DNA of 64,000 nt from Gelidibacter mesophilus DSM 14095 (GTDB lineage Bacteria; Bacteroidota; Bacteroidia; Flavobacteriales; Flavobacteriaceae). The DNA lies in contig NZ_AUHD01000008.1 of assembly GCF_000423005.1 (NCBI RefSeq), forward strand, positions 205,241 to 269,240, given 5' to 3'. The notes beneath the pieces were generated by a model. That model worked only from the letters and a program-made list of their open reading frames with translations, ran no database searches and had not been told where the DNA came from. Below, piece after piece: positions 17,949 to 28,455 of this stretch. The translations under genes and the position numbers were made by a program. Position 1 is the first letter of the stretch. Each line of letters begins with the position of its first letter.

Positions 17949-19565
17949 TTAGAGGTTTTTTGCGGTTTGATCGGCTAAGATCATTGCGTTGTAAGCGTTG
18001 GTAATTTTTTGCGATTTTGAGAGATCGCTGAATGGTTTTACGTTGGAGGATTCGCCACCAACAATAACTTTAGTGGTGAGTGCCAAGCCAGAATCCAGAA
18101 TAATCTTTTTAACCTGTGGCGCGGTCAATTTTGGATAATAGGAACGAATTAATGCCGCAACTCCCGCCACAGCTGGAGATGCCATAGATGTGCCTCCAAT
18201 GCTCTTATAGGTATTATCAGGGTATGTGGAATAAATGTCTCCACCTGGAGCAAAAATATCAACGTTTATTTTTCCGTAGTTTGAAAAGCTGGAGACCATT
18301 CCTGAACCATATTTAGAATCTAATGAGCCTACGCTTATAAAATTATCTGAAACTTCAGCCCCAGTGCCAATAGCATCGTTAGGATAGACATCTTTAGTAT
18401 CAAGATCAGTACCTTCATTTCCGGCAGCATTAACAATCAACACATCTTTTGAAGCAGCATATGCAATGGCATCTCTTACCCAATCACTATGGGGTGAGTA
18501 GTACTTACCAAAACTTGTATTGATGACCTTGGCGCCATTGTCAGCAGCATATCTAATGCCCAATGCTACATCCTTATCATATTCATCACCATTTGGAACA
18601 GCTCTTACGCTCATAATTTTTACATTGTTTGCCACACCGTTGGCACCTTTCCCATTGTTTCTTACAGCAGCAATAATTCCTGCAACGTGCGTACCGTGGC
18701 TTTCAGAGGGTTTTACCGGTTTAACGTTGTTGTTGCCATAAAATTTCTCTACCATGTCGTCAGGATTATCACCTGTTTTACGACCTTTAAAATTAATGTT
18801 GAGGTTATAATTGAGACGGTCTGTAATGTCTACTAAACCTTCGCTGATTTCTTTTGTAGCCTCTTTAAGACTCTCAAAATCCATGGTGTATACGTATTTT
18901 GCCACAGCGATATATTGTTGTAAGATTTGATTGCTGGTGCTGATGGCTTCCACGTCCTCCTTAGTATAATTCTCTTTTTTGGTTTCCTTTTTCAAGGCAT
19001 CATCTGCATTTTTGATTTGTTGTAAAAACTGCTCATAATTGGATTTTATCCCAACATATTTATCGTATTCAGATTGGTGCTCAGCTTTTGCTTCAGCATA
19101 TCTAGAATGAGACGTATTGCCGCTTGCCAATAGCCGTACGTATTCCAATTGCTCGTCGTAGCCATCGCCAAGAAAATTCCAGCCGTGCACATCATCAACA
19201 TAACCATTGTTGTCATCATCGATACCATTGCCCGGAATTTCTTTTGTATTCGTCCAAATTGCGCCTTGTAGATCTTCGTGATCAATGTCAATTCCTGAAT
19301 CGATAACCGCCACAATGACGGTGCTGCCTTTTTTGTTTTTGATGATTTCGTCGTAGGCCCGGTCAACACTCATGCCAGGTATGGTATCATTTTTAAGATC
19401 TAAATGGCCCCAATGTTGTTTTTCAGCTGAGGTCAATTCAGCAGTTTTTAACGGTAAAGTATCAATGTTTTCTATAGGTGTAGAAATCACACTAGAAGTG
19501 GAACCACAATTAAAAAGGGTAGTTGCTGCAAAGGCAGCAATAGCGAATGATTTAAAAAATTTCAT
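17949..19565 (-). CDS. S8-family subtilisin-like serine protease, lipoprotein
   Basis: The signal peptide with Cys20 (FAIAAFAATTLFNCGS) suggests a lipid-anchored protein. The subtilase domain has the catalytic Asp in VIVAVIDSGIDIDHEDL (Asp89), His in SHGTHVAGIIAA (about 300) and Ser in GGTSMASPAVAGVAAL (about 460). Between Asp and His is an insertion of about 130 residues, mostly helical and Lys/Glu-rich (140-260), seen in some Bacteroidota subtilases. It sits between an MBL-fold hydrolase gene and the M1 peptidase gene in one operon, which suggests extracytoplasmic protein turnover. Confidence 0.93.
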   Translation of the reverse strand: MKFFKSFAIAAFAATTLFNCGSTSSVISTPIENIDTLPLKTAELTSAEKQHWGHLDLKNDTIPGMSVDRAYDEIIKNKKGSTVIVAVIDSGIDIDHEDLQGAIWTNTKEIPGNGIDDDNNGYVDDVHGWNFLGDGYDEQLEYVRLLASGNTSHSRYAEAKAEHQSEYDKYVGIKSNYEQFLQQIKNADDALKKETKKENYTKEDVEAISTSNQILQQYIAVAKYVYTMDFESLKEATKEISEGLVDITDRLNYNLNINFKGRKTGDNPDDMVEKFYGNNNVKPVKPSESHGTHVAGIIAAVRNNGKGANGVANNVKIMSVRAVPNGDEYDKDVALGIRYAADNGAKVINTSFGKYYSPHSDWVRDAIAYAASKDVLIVNAAGNEGTDLDTKDVYPNDAIGTGAEVSDNFISVGSLDSKYGSGMVSSFSNYGKINVDIFAPGGDIYSTYPDNTYKSIGGTSMASPAVAGVAALIRSYYPKLTAPQVKKIILDSGLALTTKVIVGGESSNVKPFSDLSKSQKITNAYNAMILADQTAKNL

Positions 19566-19577
19566 ATAATCAATAAA

Positions 19578-20441
19578 TTAGTTTGTAAAAATGTCTTCTG
19601 AAGAAAAGGTTTGATCTAAACGCACACCTTTATCCGTGTGTTTTACTGTAATAATCTGGTTATGGGCATCGTGCTCTAAAAACAGAAAATAATTTTTGTC
19701 TGCCGCGGTGTTCAGAAACAGTTCTTTTTCATCTAAGGTCAACAAAGGTCTGGTATCATAGCCCATAACAAAAGGCAAAGGTAAATGCCCCACAGTTGGC
19801 AATAAATCCGCCATAAAAGCTATGGTTTTATCTTTATAGTTAAGGAGTGGAATCATTTGCTTATCCGTATGGCCGTCTGCAAAAAATATATCAAAGCCCA
19901 ATTCAGAATTTTCTAAAAGTCTATTTTGAGGAAGTGAGGTAAACTTAAGCTGTCCACTTTCTTCCATCGGCAGGATGTTTTCTTTCAAAAAAGAAGCTTT
20001 CTCACGATTGTTGGGTTGGGTTGCCCATTGCCAATGCTCGGAATTGCTCCAGTAATTTGCATTTTTAAATGCAGGTTCATATCCCGTTTTATCTTTGTTC
20101 CATTGAATACTGCCCCCACAATGGTCAAAATGGAGATGGGTCATAAATACATCCGTTATATCATCACGATGAAACCCATATTTTTTTAAAGAGTTATCTA
20201 TGGAATTATTTCCCCATAGATAATAATACCCAAAAAATTTATCATTTTGCTTGTCCCCCATTCCGGTGTCAATCAAAATTAGACGATTTCCATCTTCAAT
20301 CAACAAACAACGTGCTGCAATATCAATCATGTTATTGGCATCCGCAGGATTGGTTCGTTGCCAAAGGGATTTTGGGACGACACCAAACATTGCACCACCA
20401 TCGAGTTTGAAATTTCCAGATTCAATAGGATATAGTTGCAT
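19578..20441 (-). CDS. Metallo-beta-lactamase-fold hydrolase
   Basis: The 287-residue protein carries the binuclear zinc motif HxHxDH as THLHFDHCGGS (about 110-120). Upstream are the strand/Asp signature LILIDTGMGDKQ, and downstream a Gly-Asp/His region (DIFFADGHTDKQMIPL) and a terminal His in FLEHDAHNQ. There is no signal peptide, so it is probably cytoplasmic. The family includes lactonases and other hydrolases; the substrate is not evident. It is the first gene of the MBL-S8-M1 operon and diverges from the DUF202 gene. Confidence 0.88.
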   Translation of the reverse strand: MQLYPIESGNFKLDGGAMFGVVPKSLWQRTNPADANNMIDIAARCLLIEDGNRLILIDTGMGDKQNDKFFGYYYLWGNNSIDNSLKKYGFHRDDITDVFMTHLHFDHCGGSIQWNKDKTGYEPAFKNANYWSNSEHWQWATQPNNREKASFLKENILPMEESGQLKFTSLPQNRLLENSELGFDIFFADGHTDKQMIPLLNYKDKTIAFMADLLPTVGHLPLPFVMGYDTRPLLTLDEKELFLNTAADKNYFLFLEHDAHNQIITVKHTDKGVRLDQTFSSEDIFTN

Positions 20442-20605
20442 AATTGTGACTTTAGACTTTATTAAAGTCGCAAATTACTAAAACACTTAAAGTTTGGCCG
20501 ATTTGTGTAATGATATTGGCTGTTTTTTAACATTTAGAACATCCAACTAATCCCTTAGATAATTTGAAACCACTAAATTTTATTCTAATTTTATAAAAAA
20601 GATAA

Positions 20606-20959
20606 ATGAGAAGAATAGTTCCTGCGCCGTTGCGACTTAAAAACATGAAACTTTTGAAGTTTGGACGTGATTTTAAACCAGATCAGGAAGTGATTTTGAG
20701 AGATTACCTTGCCATTGAACGGACCCGGTTGGCAAATGAGCGCACTCTTTTGTCTTATATCAGATCTTCGCTATATTTACTTTTGGGTGGTATTGCCTTT
20801 TTTCAACTCAAAAACTTTCCAGATTTTAAGTATTTAGCAATTTTGTCATTAGTCTTTAGTGCCATTTTCTTCATTATAGGCATTTATAGATTTACGTTGT
20901 TAAAAAAGAGCTTAAAGAATCTCTATTACAATTCTGAATTAAAAGAAAAGAATAAATAA
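20606..20959 (+). CDS. DUF202 / YidH-family membrane protein
   Basis: The short membrane protein has the DUF202 signature LAIERTRLANERTLLSYIRS followed by two transmembrane helices (LYLLLGGIAFFQL and YLAILSLVFSAIFFIIG) and a charged tail. The family's function is unknown. The start at 20606 gives 117 residues; an in-frame ATG at 20645 (MKLLKFGRDF) would give 104 and fits related proteins about as well. It stands alone upstream of the antiporter gene. Confidence 0.85.
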   Translation: MRRIVPAPLRLKNMKLLKFGRDFKPDQEVILRDYLAIERTRLANERTLLSYIRSSLYLLLGGIAFFQLKNFPDFKYLAILSLVFSAIFFIIGIYRFTLLKKSLKNLYYNSELKEKNK

Positions 20960-21085
20960 TAGGAATAAAATGTCACGCCCTTCCCTAAGGACTTATGCGC
21001 ATAATCTTATATTTATGTTATTTATTTAGGTTTGATAAAGGCAAAAAAAATAACTTTACTATCTTTCCGCAGATAAAAAAATTAT

Positions 21086-22999
21086 ATGGTAGAGTTATCG
21101 GGAATTGTCATTTTAGGAATTTTAGCGCAATGGGTGGCTTGGAAATTTAAAATTCCAGCTATTTTGCCTTTAATCCTAATAGGTCTTTTAGTAGGGCCAT
21201 TTGCCGCAGAATATCTTTCAAGTGACGGTACAAAATGGATTCAACCTATATATAACGGCGAAAAAGGACTTTTTCCTGGAGAAAGTCTTTTCTATTTTGT
21301 GTCGCTTGCCATCAGTATTATTCTATTTGAAGGCGGATTGACCTTACGGGTCAAGGAAATAAAAAATGTTGGCCCAGTTATTACAAAATTGATAACCGTT
21401 GGTTCTCTTGTCACCTTTTTTGGAGCGGCAGTTGCGGCGCATTATATTTTTTATCTAAGTTGGGAAATGTCTTTTTTGTTTTCGGCATTAATCATTGTGA
21501 CCGGACCAACAGTCATCACTCCTATTTTGCGACATATTCCTTTAAAGCAGGATGTTTCTGCCGTATTAAGATGGGAAGGCATACTTATAGACCCTATAGG
21601 TGCTTTAGTAGCTGTATTAGTATTTGAATTTATCAGCGTGGATGTTGGTGGCGCCTATACAAAAACAGCATTTATTGAATTTGGAAAGATTGTATTATTT
21701 GGTAGTACTTTTGGATTTGCCTTTGCACACGGTCTCAATTTTATCATGAACAAGCGTTTGATTCCGCATTATTTGCTCAATGTGTTTGCCTTGGCAAGTG
21801 TGTTGGGAGTGTTTGTTCTGGCTGATGTTTTTGCCCATGAATCCGGTCTATTGGCCGTTGTGGTAATGGGTATGGTTTTGGGAAATTCCAATTCGCCTTA
21901 CCTAAAGGAATTATTATACTTTAAGGAGTCCCTGAGTATTTTGCTGGTTTCCATCTTATTTATCTTACTCGCCGCAAACATTAATATGGAAGATTTAATG
22001 TTGGTGTTTAATTGGAATATGGTCGTGCTTTTTGCCATAGTGGTTTTTGTGTTAAGACCAATTGGTGTTTTCTTGAGCACTCGTAATTCGTCATTAAAAC
22101 TTAATGAAAAGTTTTTTATAAGTTGGGTTGGACCAAGAGGTATTGTGGCCGCGGGAATCGCTTCGTTATTCGGTTTAAAATTGGCAAAAAATGGTGTACC
22201 AGATGCTAATTTTATAACTCCGTTGGTATTTATGATTGTGTTGGGAACCGTTTTGCTAAATGCAACTACCGCCCGATATATTGCACAATTTTTAGGTGTT
22301 TTTCTAAAAAAGGCAAACGGTATTATAATTGTTGGCGCTTCAAAATCATCCCGTCTTATTGGAAATTATTTGCAACAAAATGGTCGACGTGTGGTGCTTA
22401 TTGATAATAATTACAACAATGTTATGAGAGCCAAAGAATTGGGGCTTGAAGCTATTACTTCTAATATTTATGAAGCGTCGTTAGAAGATAATATTGAGTT
22501 GAATGATATTGGCTATATTATTGCATTGACAGGAAATACCGACATCAACCAATTTGCCATTAACAGATTTGGGAAGGAATTTGGCGAGAATGGGGTCTTT
22601 AGATTGATCACTCCAGACGAATTAAGTGACCCGAATTATGTACCAAAAGAGCATATTTTTATCCAAACCGATGATTTTATTTCATTGACTGAAACTACCA
22701 GAAGATATCCTGCCATTCATGAAATAGACATAAAAGATAAGGAGCATTACCAAAATCTGATTGAGTTAAGTGGTAAGGATGATGATATTATTCCGATGTT
22801 TTTAAAGGACGAAGCTGAGGTATTGCACATTATCTCAGATGTTAATATAGACGACGAGAAATTTACAGAAGGTTGGAAATTGGTTTACTTAGGAAAACCA
22901 TATGATGTTGAGAAAATTAAAAAAGAAGAGACGACATCTAAAGAAAAAGAAAAGGAAAAAGAAAAAGTCAATGAAAAAGGGACTAACGACGAAAGTTAA
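21086..22999 (+). CDS. CPA1-type sodium/proton antiporter with TrkA-N domain
   Basis: The 637-residue protein combines an NhaP-like antiporter domain of about 12 membrane helices (1-405) with a TrkA-N/RCK nucleotide-binding domain (about 410-530; GIIIVGASKSSRLIGNYLQ, a Rossmann motif). The membrane part shows VTGPTVITPILRHI and WVGPRGIVAAGIASL, both CPA1 hallmarks. The C-terminus is a very charged Lys/Glu tail (KEKEKEKEK). It exchanges cytosolic Na+ or K+ for protons, probably with ligand control through the TrkA-N domain. The ATG follows a spacer of about 125 bases from DUF202. Confidence 0.9.
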   Translation: MVELSGIVILGILAQWVAWKFKIPAILPLILIGLLVGPFAAEYLSSDGTKWIQPIYNGEKGLFPGESLFYFVSLAISIILFEGGLTLRVKEIKNVGPVITKLITVGSLVTFFGAAVAAHYIFYLSWEMSFLFSALIIVTGPTVITPILRHIPLKQDVSAVLRWEGILIDPIGALVAVLVFEFISVDVGGAYTKTAFIEFGKIVLFGSTFGFAFAHGLNFIMNKRLIPHYLLNVFALASVLGVFVLADVFAHESGLLAVVVMGMVLGNSNSPYLKELLYFKESLSILLVSILFILLAANINMEDLMLVFNWNMVVLFAIVVFVLRPIGVFLSTRNSSLKLNEKFFISWVGPRGIVAAGIASLFGLKLAKNGVPDANFITPLVFMIVLGTVLLNATTARYIAQFLGVFLKKANGIIIVGASKSSRLIGNYLQQNGRRVVLIDNNYNNVMRAKELGLEAITSNIYEASLEDNIELNDIGYIIALTGNTDINQFAINRFGKEFGENGVFRLITPDELSDPNYVPKEHIFIQTDDFISLTETTRRYPAIHEIDIKDKEHYQNLIELSGKDDDIIPMFLKDEAEVLHIISDVNIDDEKFTEGWKLVYLGKPYDVEKIKKEETTSKEKEKEKEKVNEKGTNDES

Positions 23000-23062
23000 G
23001 TCCTGCTTTGAGAGATGGTAAGCTCCGTCAAATAGTAGCGGGTAAAAAGCGACATCAATTAA

Positions 23063-23266
23063 TTTGTTACTGAAAGTGGAGGAAATGAAATAACCTATCA
23101 CAGCAATCTTAAAAAGCAGAACAACATTTTGATTCCATTTACAAAAATTACAGCAACCAGTGTTGGCACCGTTGAAGTCCACTACCAAAATTTTACGATC
23201 AATCTCCAACTAGAAGCTGATGAGTGGGTGAGCCTAAATAATCATAAAGATAAAAATCCTGTTTAG
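23063..23266 (+). pseudogene. Possible remnant coding fragment
   Basis: An open frame of 67 codons follows a TAA and has no ATG. It has protein-like composition (ITYHSNLKKQNNILIPF, then VGTVEVHYQNFTINLQLE) and ends in TAG. I recognise no family. It may be a decayed 3' end of a small gene, or chance. Confidence 0.25.
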
Positions 23267-23297
23267 AAGCGGTTTTATTAGCTCCTTAACAGGATTT
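23249..23297 (-). terminator. Probable terminator downstream of glgC
   Basis: AAATCCTGTT (23254-23263) and AACAGGATTT (23288-23297) form a perfect 10-bp stem with a 24-base loop. On the minus strand a T run follows, about 50 bases past the glgC stop. Confidence 0.6.
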
Positions 23298-23345
23298 ATA
23301 GAGTATTTATCACTTTCGGCAACACCAGCACGTTTGGTACGCATT

Positions 23346-24608
23346 TCAAATTACCGTACCGTTTGGAATTATCGCCCCCTTTTTGACCACTACAATACCA
23401 TCTCTTATGGCGTAAGTATCGGTTTCAGTATCTTCGATACTAGCGTCACCGTTGATTCTTACATCATTTCCAACACGACAGTTTTTATCAATAATAGCGT
23501 TTTTAATAAAACAACGCTGGCCAATTCCCATTGGAATCTCTGATGTGGATGTCAGTTCATCAAGTGTTTGATAACGATCACTGCCCATCATATAAGTGTT
23601 TATAATGGTTGATTCATGGCCTATTCTGGCCCGAATACCAATTACGGAATGATCTATTTTTGCGGCATTTATAATACAACCTTCAGCAATAACCGATTTA
23701 TTTAGAGTCGTTCCGCTTATTTTTGTGGTTGGCAACATCCGTGCCCTGGTGTAGATACGATTTTTATTGTTGAACAAATCAAATTGAGGAATCTCGTCCG
23801 TAAGCCCTAAGTTGGCTTCAAAAAAAGAATCAATATTTCCGATATCTGTCCAATAGCCTTCAAATTGATAGCTTAAGGTTTTATGCTTATCAATGGATTG
23901 CGGAATAATTTCCTTACCAAAATCATTGGTATCCGGATTATTCATAAGGTCAATAAGCAGTTGCTTGTTAAAAATATAAATACCCATTGAGGCCAAATGA
24001 TTACGTCCTTGGGCTTTCATTTCATTACTAACTTCTGAAGTCCAATCAGGTAGCAAACTGGCATCCGGTTTTTCTATAAACGACGTAATGATACTATTTT
24101 CATCTGTTTTTAAAATACCAAAAGAAGTCGCTTCCTTTTCAACGACAGGTAGGGTAGCAATGGTTATTTCAGCATTGTTGGCCACATGCGCGTCCAACAT
24201 CTTGTTAAAATCCATCTGATATAATTGGTCTCCAGATAAAATTAAGGCATACTCAAAGTCATGATTTAAAAAGTGGTGCATATTCTGGCGTACAGCATCT
24301 GCCGTACCCTGAAACCAAGCATCACTTGTCATGGTTTGTTCAGCAGCTAGAACATCCACAAACGCTTGACTGAAAAAACTAAAATTATAGGTGTTTTTAA
24401 TATGTTTGTTCAACGAAGCAGAGTTAAACTGCGTGAGAACGAACATGCGTTTGATTTCTGAATTGATACAGTTGGAAATAGGGATATCCACCAATCTATA
24501 TTTTCCTGCGATAGGAACAGCTGGTTTTGAACGTGATTTTGTTAGTGGATAAAGTCGGGAACCTTGTCCACCACCTAAGATGATAGAAATTACATTGTCG
24601 TGGTACAT
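23346..24608 (-). CDS. glgC: Glucose-1-phosphate adenylyltransferase
   Basis: GlgC makes ADP-glucose from ATP and glucose 1-phosphate for glycogen synthesis. The N-terminus IISIILGGGQGSRLYPLTKSR has the nucleotidyltransferase GGGxGxRLxPLT motif, followed by KPAVPIAGKYRLVDIPISNC. A C-terminal left-handed beta-helix with hexapeptide-like repeats follows (SVIGIRARIGHESTII, then AIIDKNCRVGNDVRI). The 420-residue length fits. It is the second gene of a glgA-glgC operon with 2 bases between the genes. Confidence 0.95.
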   Translation of the reverse strand: MYHDNVISIILGGGQGSRLYPLTKSRSKPAVPIAGKYRLVDIPISNCINSEIKRMFVLTQFNSASLNKHIKNTYNFSFFSQAFVDVLAAEQTMTSDAWFQGTADAVRQNMHHFLNHDFEYALILSGDQLYQMDFNKMLDAHVANNAEITIATLPVVEKEATSFGILKTDENSIITSFIEKPDASLLPDWTSEVSNEMKAQGRNHLASMGIYIFNKQLLIDLMNNPDTNDFGKEIIPQSIDKHKTLSYQFEGYWTDIGNIDSFFEANLGLTDEIPQFDLFNNKNRIYTRARMLPTTKISGTTLNKSVIAEGCIINAAKIDHSVIGIRARIGHESTIINTYMMGSDRYQTLDELTSTSEIPMGIGQRCFIKNAIIDKNCRVGNDVRINGDASIEDTETDTYAIRDGIVVVKKGAIIPNGTVI

Positions 24609-24610
24609 AG

Positions 24611-26014
24611 TTATAGAATTAATGAATTATAGAGATTAATATATGCTTGGGCCGATGAATCCCAGGAATGATCAATTTTCATGATTAAGTTACGATTCTT
24701 TTTGAATCTATCAGTGTCATTGTAAAAATTAATGGCGCGATGGATTGCAAAACTACCCTCGTGTACGGTGGCGCCATCGTGTAAAATTCCAAATCCGTTA
24801 TCGTCAAAATCTTGAACGGTATCTTTCAATCCGCCAACTTTATCGACAATAGGAACGGTACCGTAGCGCAAGGCGTACATTTGGTTCAGGCCACAAGGCT
24901 CCACTCGCGATGGCATAACCAGAAAGTCTGCGGCAGCGTAGACAATATGTGCCAATCGTTCGTTATAGCCAATGTAGGTGTTATAATACCCTGGATAACG
25001 GTATTTCAGCTGGTCTAACTGATGTTCTACTGAAGAATCACCAGAACCCAACATCATTATGGAAAGGTTTTTATGCACGAGAGAATTCCCAAAGATATCA
25101 GGTAGTAAATCGGCACCCTTTTCACCAACTAATCGACCAATAAACGCAAATAAAGGCAATTCTGGATTGAGATTAAATTCTTTACAAAGCCATTCTTTAT
25201 TGGCTTTTTTGCCAGCCGTGACGGTTTTTAGTGTATAATTTTTAATTAAGCTATCATCGGTAGCTGGATCCCAAACTTTATCATCAATACCATTTAAAAT
25301 TCCAACACATTTACCACTTTCATAGCGCAGTAAATCTTCTAGACCATTAGCGGCATGTTTGAGCTCCTCCATATAATTAGGAGACACTGTAGTCACTTTC
25401 CAAGCACATTTTATGGCAGAAGCCAACGGATTGATGAGATGTTTCCAATCTAATAATCCTGCTTTTGAAAAGTCAAATGGCGGGATCAGGTGAATTTTGT
25501 TATGACTGAACCATCCTTGATACTGTCCGTTATGAATGGTCACAACTGTTGGTGTGGTTCTTAACTTATGGTAGGCATAGGATTGAGACATCATAAAGGG
25601 AATCAATCCTGTATGATGGTCATGGCAATGCACAATATCAGGCTGTTGCTTTAGTTGTACCACCCAGTCCAATAAGGCTATTTGAAACCCTAAGAAACGT
25701 TCCGTATCATTTGAAGAATATACATATTCAGTATATAATAATCCTGGGATATGAACTAAATAAAGCTCATAGCCTAGTGTGTTTTCTTGAAGCGTGAGGA
25801 TGTCAAAGTCAAAAGTTATTCCCAAATTGAAGCGTCCGCTAAATACTTTTTTGAATTTATTGGAAGTTGTAAATTTGTTATTATAAAAGGGCATGATGAC
25901 ACTGCTGGTCTCACCCAATTTATTCTGATATTTTGGAAGCGCGCCCACCACATCACCAAGTCCTCCAACTTTGGCAATAGGATAACACTCAGCACTAATG
26001 TGGAATATGTTCAT
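24611..26014 (-). CDS. glgA: Glycogen synthase (ADP-glucose type)
   Basis: This GT5 glycosyltransferase extends alpha-1,4-glucan chains from ADP-glucose. The conserved N-terminal KVGGLGDVVGALPK binds the nucleotide sugar (residues 15-28). The C-terminal domain has PLFAFIGRLVGEKGADL and the catalytic-site region VMPSRVEPCGLNQMYALRYGT. The 467-residue length is typical. It is the first gene of the glgA-glgC unit; a noncoding stretch of about 500 bases lies upstream. Confidence 0.95.
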   Translation of the reverse strand: MNIFHISAECYPIAKVGGLGDVVGALPKYQNKLGETSSVIMPFYNNKFTTSNKFKKVFSGRFNLGITFDFDILTLQENTLGYELYLVHIPGLLYTEYVYSSNDTERFLGFQIALLDWVVQLKQQPDIVHCHDHHTGLIPFMMSQSYAYHKLRTTPTVVTIHNGQYQGWFSHNKIHLIPPFDFSKAGLLDWKHLINPLASAIKCAWKVTTVSPNYMEELKHAANGLEDLLRYESGKCVGILNGIDDKVWDPATDDSLIKNYTLKTVTAGKKANKEWLCKEFNLNPELPLFAFIGRLVGEKGADLLPDIFGNSLVHKNLSIMMLGSGDSSVEHQLDQLKYRYPGYYNTYIGYNERLAHIVYAAADFLVMPSRVEPCGLNQMYALRYGTVPIVDKVGGLKDTVQDFDDNGFGILHDGATVHEGSFAIHRAINFYNDTDRFKKNRNLIMKIDHSWDSSAQAYINLYNSLIL

Positions 26015-26511
26015 TGGTTAGTTTTATAAGTTCTTTAAAACTACAAAATATTTGAGCATATTACTACTTATAAAAAAATAAAATTAAAGGCACTTAAAAA
26101 CCAGTAAAATTTGTCGAATTTATTAGTTTGACCTTGGTTTGATAGGATTTTTCGAATGATTTAGGAATATTATTGCGCCATTCACACTTGAGAAAAGAAA
26201 TATTAGTTTTGGTGGCTTATAGAGCTTGCTTATCACTTATCCACTGGAAAGTTCCATATAAAAGCAGACCATCCTGCTCTTTTTAGGATTATGGAATGCT
26301 AAAATACATAATGAAGCTCGACGAAGCCAACAAGAATCGGATGGCCTATAAATTAGGTAGTTTCTGCTGTTTCCTCTTAGTTCTATATAATCATGAAACT
26401 TTTAGATTTAACGTAGCTCGCCTGAAGCAGTTACACTAAAATAGAAGTTGTCTAAAGCCTACAAATATTATCAATTATGAGGTTCCTGCCTAGGCAGAAA
26501 TTATTATTTGA
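26015..26511. other. Gap without a recognised gene
   Basis: No open frame with protein-like character is visible. The 3' part holds a small palindrome, CTGCCTAGGCAG (26487-26498), about 15 bases from the lepA stop, related in style to the Bacteroidota intergenic TTCCCGCC-type hairpins. A weak stem-loop (AGCAG/CTGCT then CTTTTT) lies near 26265-26285. glgA promoter elements should lie at the left end, but I see no strong match. Confidence 0.4.
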
Positions 26512-28308
26512 TTAATCATTCAGTTTCAATACGGCCATAAATGCTTGTTGTGGAATTTCAACATTCCCCACTAAACGCATACGTTTTTTACCTTTCTTCT
26601 GTTTTTCAAGAAGTTTACGTTTACGAGAAATATCACCTCCATAACATTTTGCGGTAACATCCTTTCGCAGGGCTTTAATAGTTTCTCTGGAAATAATCTT
26701 GGCACCAATAGCTGCCTGAATAGGAATATCAAATTGCTGACGTGGAATCAATTCTCTTAACTTCTCACACATTTTCTTACCGATAGTTTGTGCATTATCC
26801 GCATGAATCAATGCCGAAAGTGCATCTACAGGTTGAGAATTCAATAAAATGTCCAAGCGTACCAATTTAGACGTTTTCATCCCAATAGGATGGTAATCAA
26901 AAGATGCATAGCCTTTAGAAACTGTTTTTAATCGGTCGTAGAAATCAAAGACAATTTCAGCCAACGGCATTTCAAAAGTAAGTTCAACCCGTTCTGGTGT
27001 CAAATAGGTTTGGTTTACTACAATCCCTCTCTTTTCAATACAAAGAGACATCACATTACCCACAAAATCAGATTTTGTGATAATGGTAGCTTTAATGTAA
27101 GGCTCTTCAACACGATTAATGGTGGAAGGATCGGGAAGATCTGAAGGGTTGTTTACGGTAAATGGAACCTCGGGATTTTTATTGGTGTATGCGTTATAAG
27201 ATACGTTAGGTACTGTTGTAATGACCGTCATATCAAACTCACGCTCTAAACGCTCTTGGATAATTTCCATATGAAGCATTCCTAAGAAACCACAACGGAA
27301 TCCAAATCCCAAAGCTGCTGAACTTTCAGGAAGGAACACTAAAGAAGCATCATTGAGCTGCAATTTTTCCATGGAGCTCCTCAATTCCTCAAAATCATCA
27401 GTATCAACTGGATAAATTCCGGCAAAAACCATGGGTTTTACGTCTTCAAAACCTTCAACAATATTTGTGGTTGGCTTTGCAAAATCTGTGATGGTATCTC
27501 CCACTTTTACTTCTTTCGCAGTTTTGATACCAGTAATCAAATAGCCAACGTCTCCCGCTTTGACGCTTTGTTTTGGAATTTGAGTCAGTTTTAATGTGCC
27601 CACTTCATCTGCATAATACTCTTTATCAGTAGCGACAAATTTAATTTTTTGTCCTTTCTTTATTTCACCGTTAAATACTCTAAAATAGGTCTCAATACCC
27701 CTAAACGTGTTGTATACCGAATCAAAAATTAAGGCTTGCAATGGCGCATCAACATCACCTTTTGGTGCTGGAATACGTTCTATCACTGCTTCTAGAATTT
27801 TGTCTACCCCAAAACCTGTTTTTCCACTGGCGTGAATAACATCTTCCGGTTTACAACCCAATAATTCTACAATATCGTCAGTAACTTCTTCAGGATTGGC
27901 ACTTGGCAAATCGACCTTGTTTAAAATTGGAATAATTTCCAAATCATTCTCTAAGGCCAAATACAAATTAGAAATGGTTTGCGCCTGAATACTTTGCGCA
28001 GCGTCCACAATTAACAAAGCGCCTTCACAGGCTGCAATAGATCTAGAAACTTCATAAGAAAAATCGACATGCCCAGGTGTATCGATAAGATTGAGAACAT
28101 ATTTCTCACCTTTATAAATGTAATCCATTTGTATGGCATGAGACTTGATGGTAATACCACGTTCGCGTTCAAGATCCATACTATCGAGAAGTTGGTTTTG
28201 TTTCTCGCGTTCAGTTACTGAACCTGTAAAGTCCAATAATCGATCAGCAAGTGTACTTTTACCATGATCAATATGCGCTATAATACAGAAATTTCTAATG
28301 TTCTTCAT
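26512..28308 (-). CDS. lepA: Elongation factor 4
   Basis: LepA/EF4 is a ribosome-associated GTPase of the translation-factor family. The 598-residue protein has the full GTPase set: [15 protein letters not shown] (P-loop), RERGITIKS (switch I), DTPGHVDF and NKVDLPSA. Domains II and EF-G-like IV/V follow, with LepA-specific C-terminal residues [25 protein letters not shown], including the basic stretch characteristic of the family. The start at 28308 is [19 protein letters not shown], matching homologues. It is a single-gene unit. Confidence 0.97.
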   Translation of the reverse strand: MKNIRNFCIIAHIDHGKSTLADRLLDFTGSVTEREKQNQLLDSMDLERERGITIKSHAIQMDYIYKGEKYVLNLIDTPGHVDFSYEVSRSIAACEGALLIVDAAQSIQAQTISNLYLALENDLEIIPILNKVDLPSANPEEVTDDIVELLGCKPEDVIHASGKTGFGVDKILEAVIERIPAPKGDVDAPLQALIFDSVYNTFRGIETYFRVFNGEIKKGQKIKFVATDKEYYADEVGTLKLTQIPKQSVKAGDVGYLITGIKTAKEVKVGDTITDFAKPTTNIVEGFEDVKPMVFAGIYPVDTDDFEELRSSMEKLQLNDASLVFLPESSAALGFGFRCGFLGMLHMEIIQERLEREFDMTVITTVPNVSYNAYTNKNPEVPFTVNNPSDLPDPSTINRVEEPYIKATIITKSDFVGNVMSLCIEKRGIVVNQTYLTPERVELTFEMPLAEIVFDFYDRLKTVSKGYASFDYHPIGMKTSKLVRLDILLNSQPVDALSALIHADNAQTIGKKMCEKLRELIPRQQFDIPIQAAIGAKIISRETIKALRKDVTAKCYGGDISRKRKLLEKQKKGKKRMRLVGNVEIPQQAFMAVLKLND

Positions 28309-28455
28309 AAAAAAAGGGCTAACTAATTTGCAAATATAACTGATTTATTAAGCTTTTGGATGTTTTTTATGCGTCTAAAAACCTTAATTAGTACGGTTTT
28401 ACCGTAAAAGAAAGTCTAAAACAATTTATATATTGCACTACTAAATAAATTCAAT

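Noticed and set aside
22889..23209. Open frame of 106 codons on the minus strand with a hydrophobic, Phe-rich start region
   Set aside because: The Phe-rich stretch is the antisense of the Lys-rich antiporter tail, so it is a shadow.
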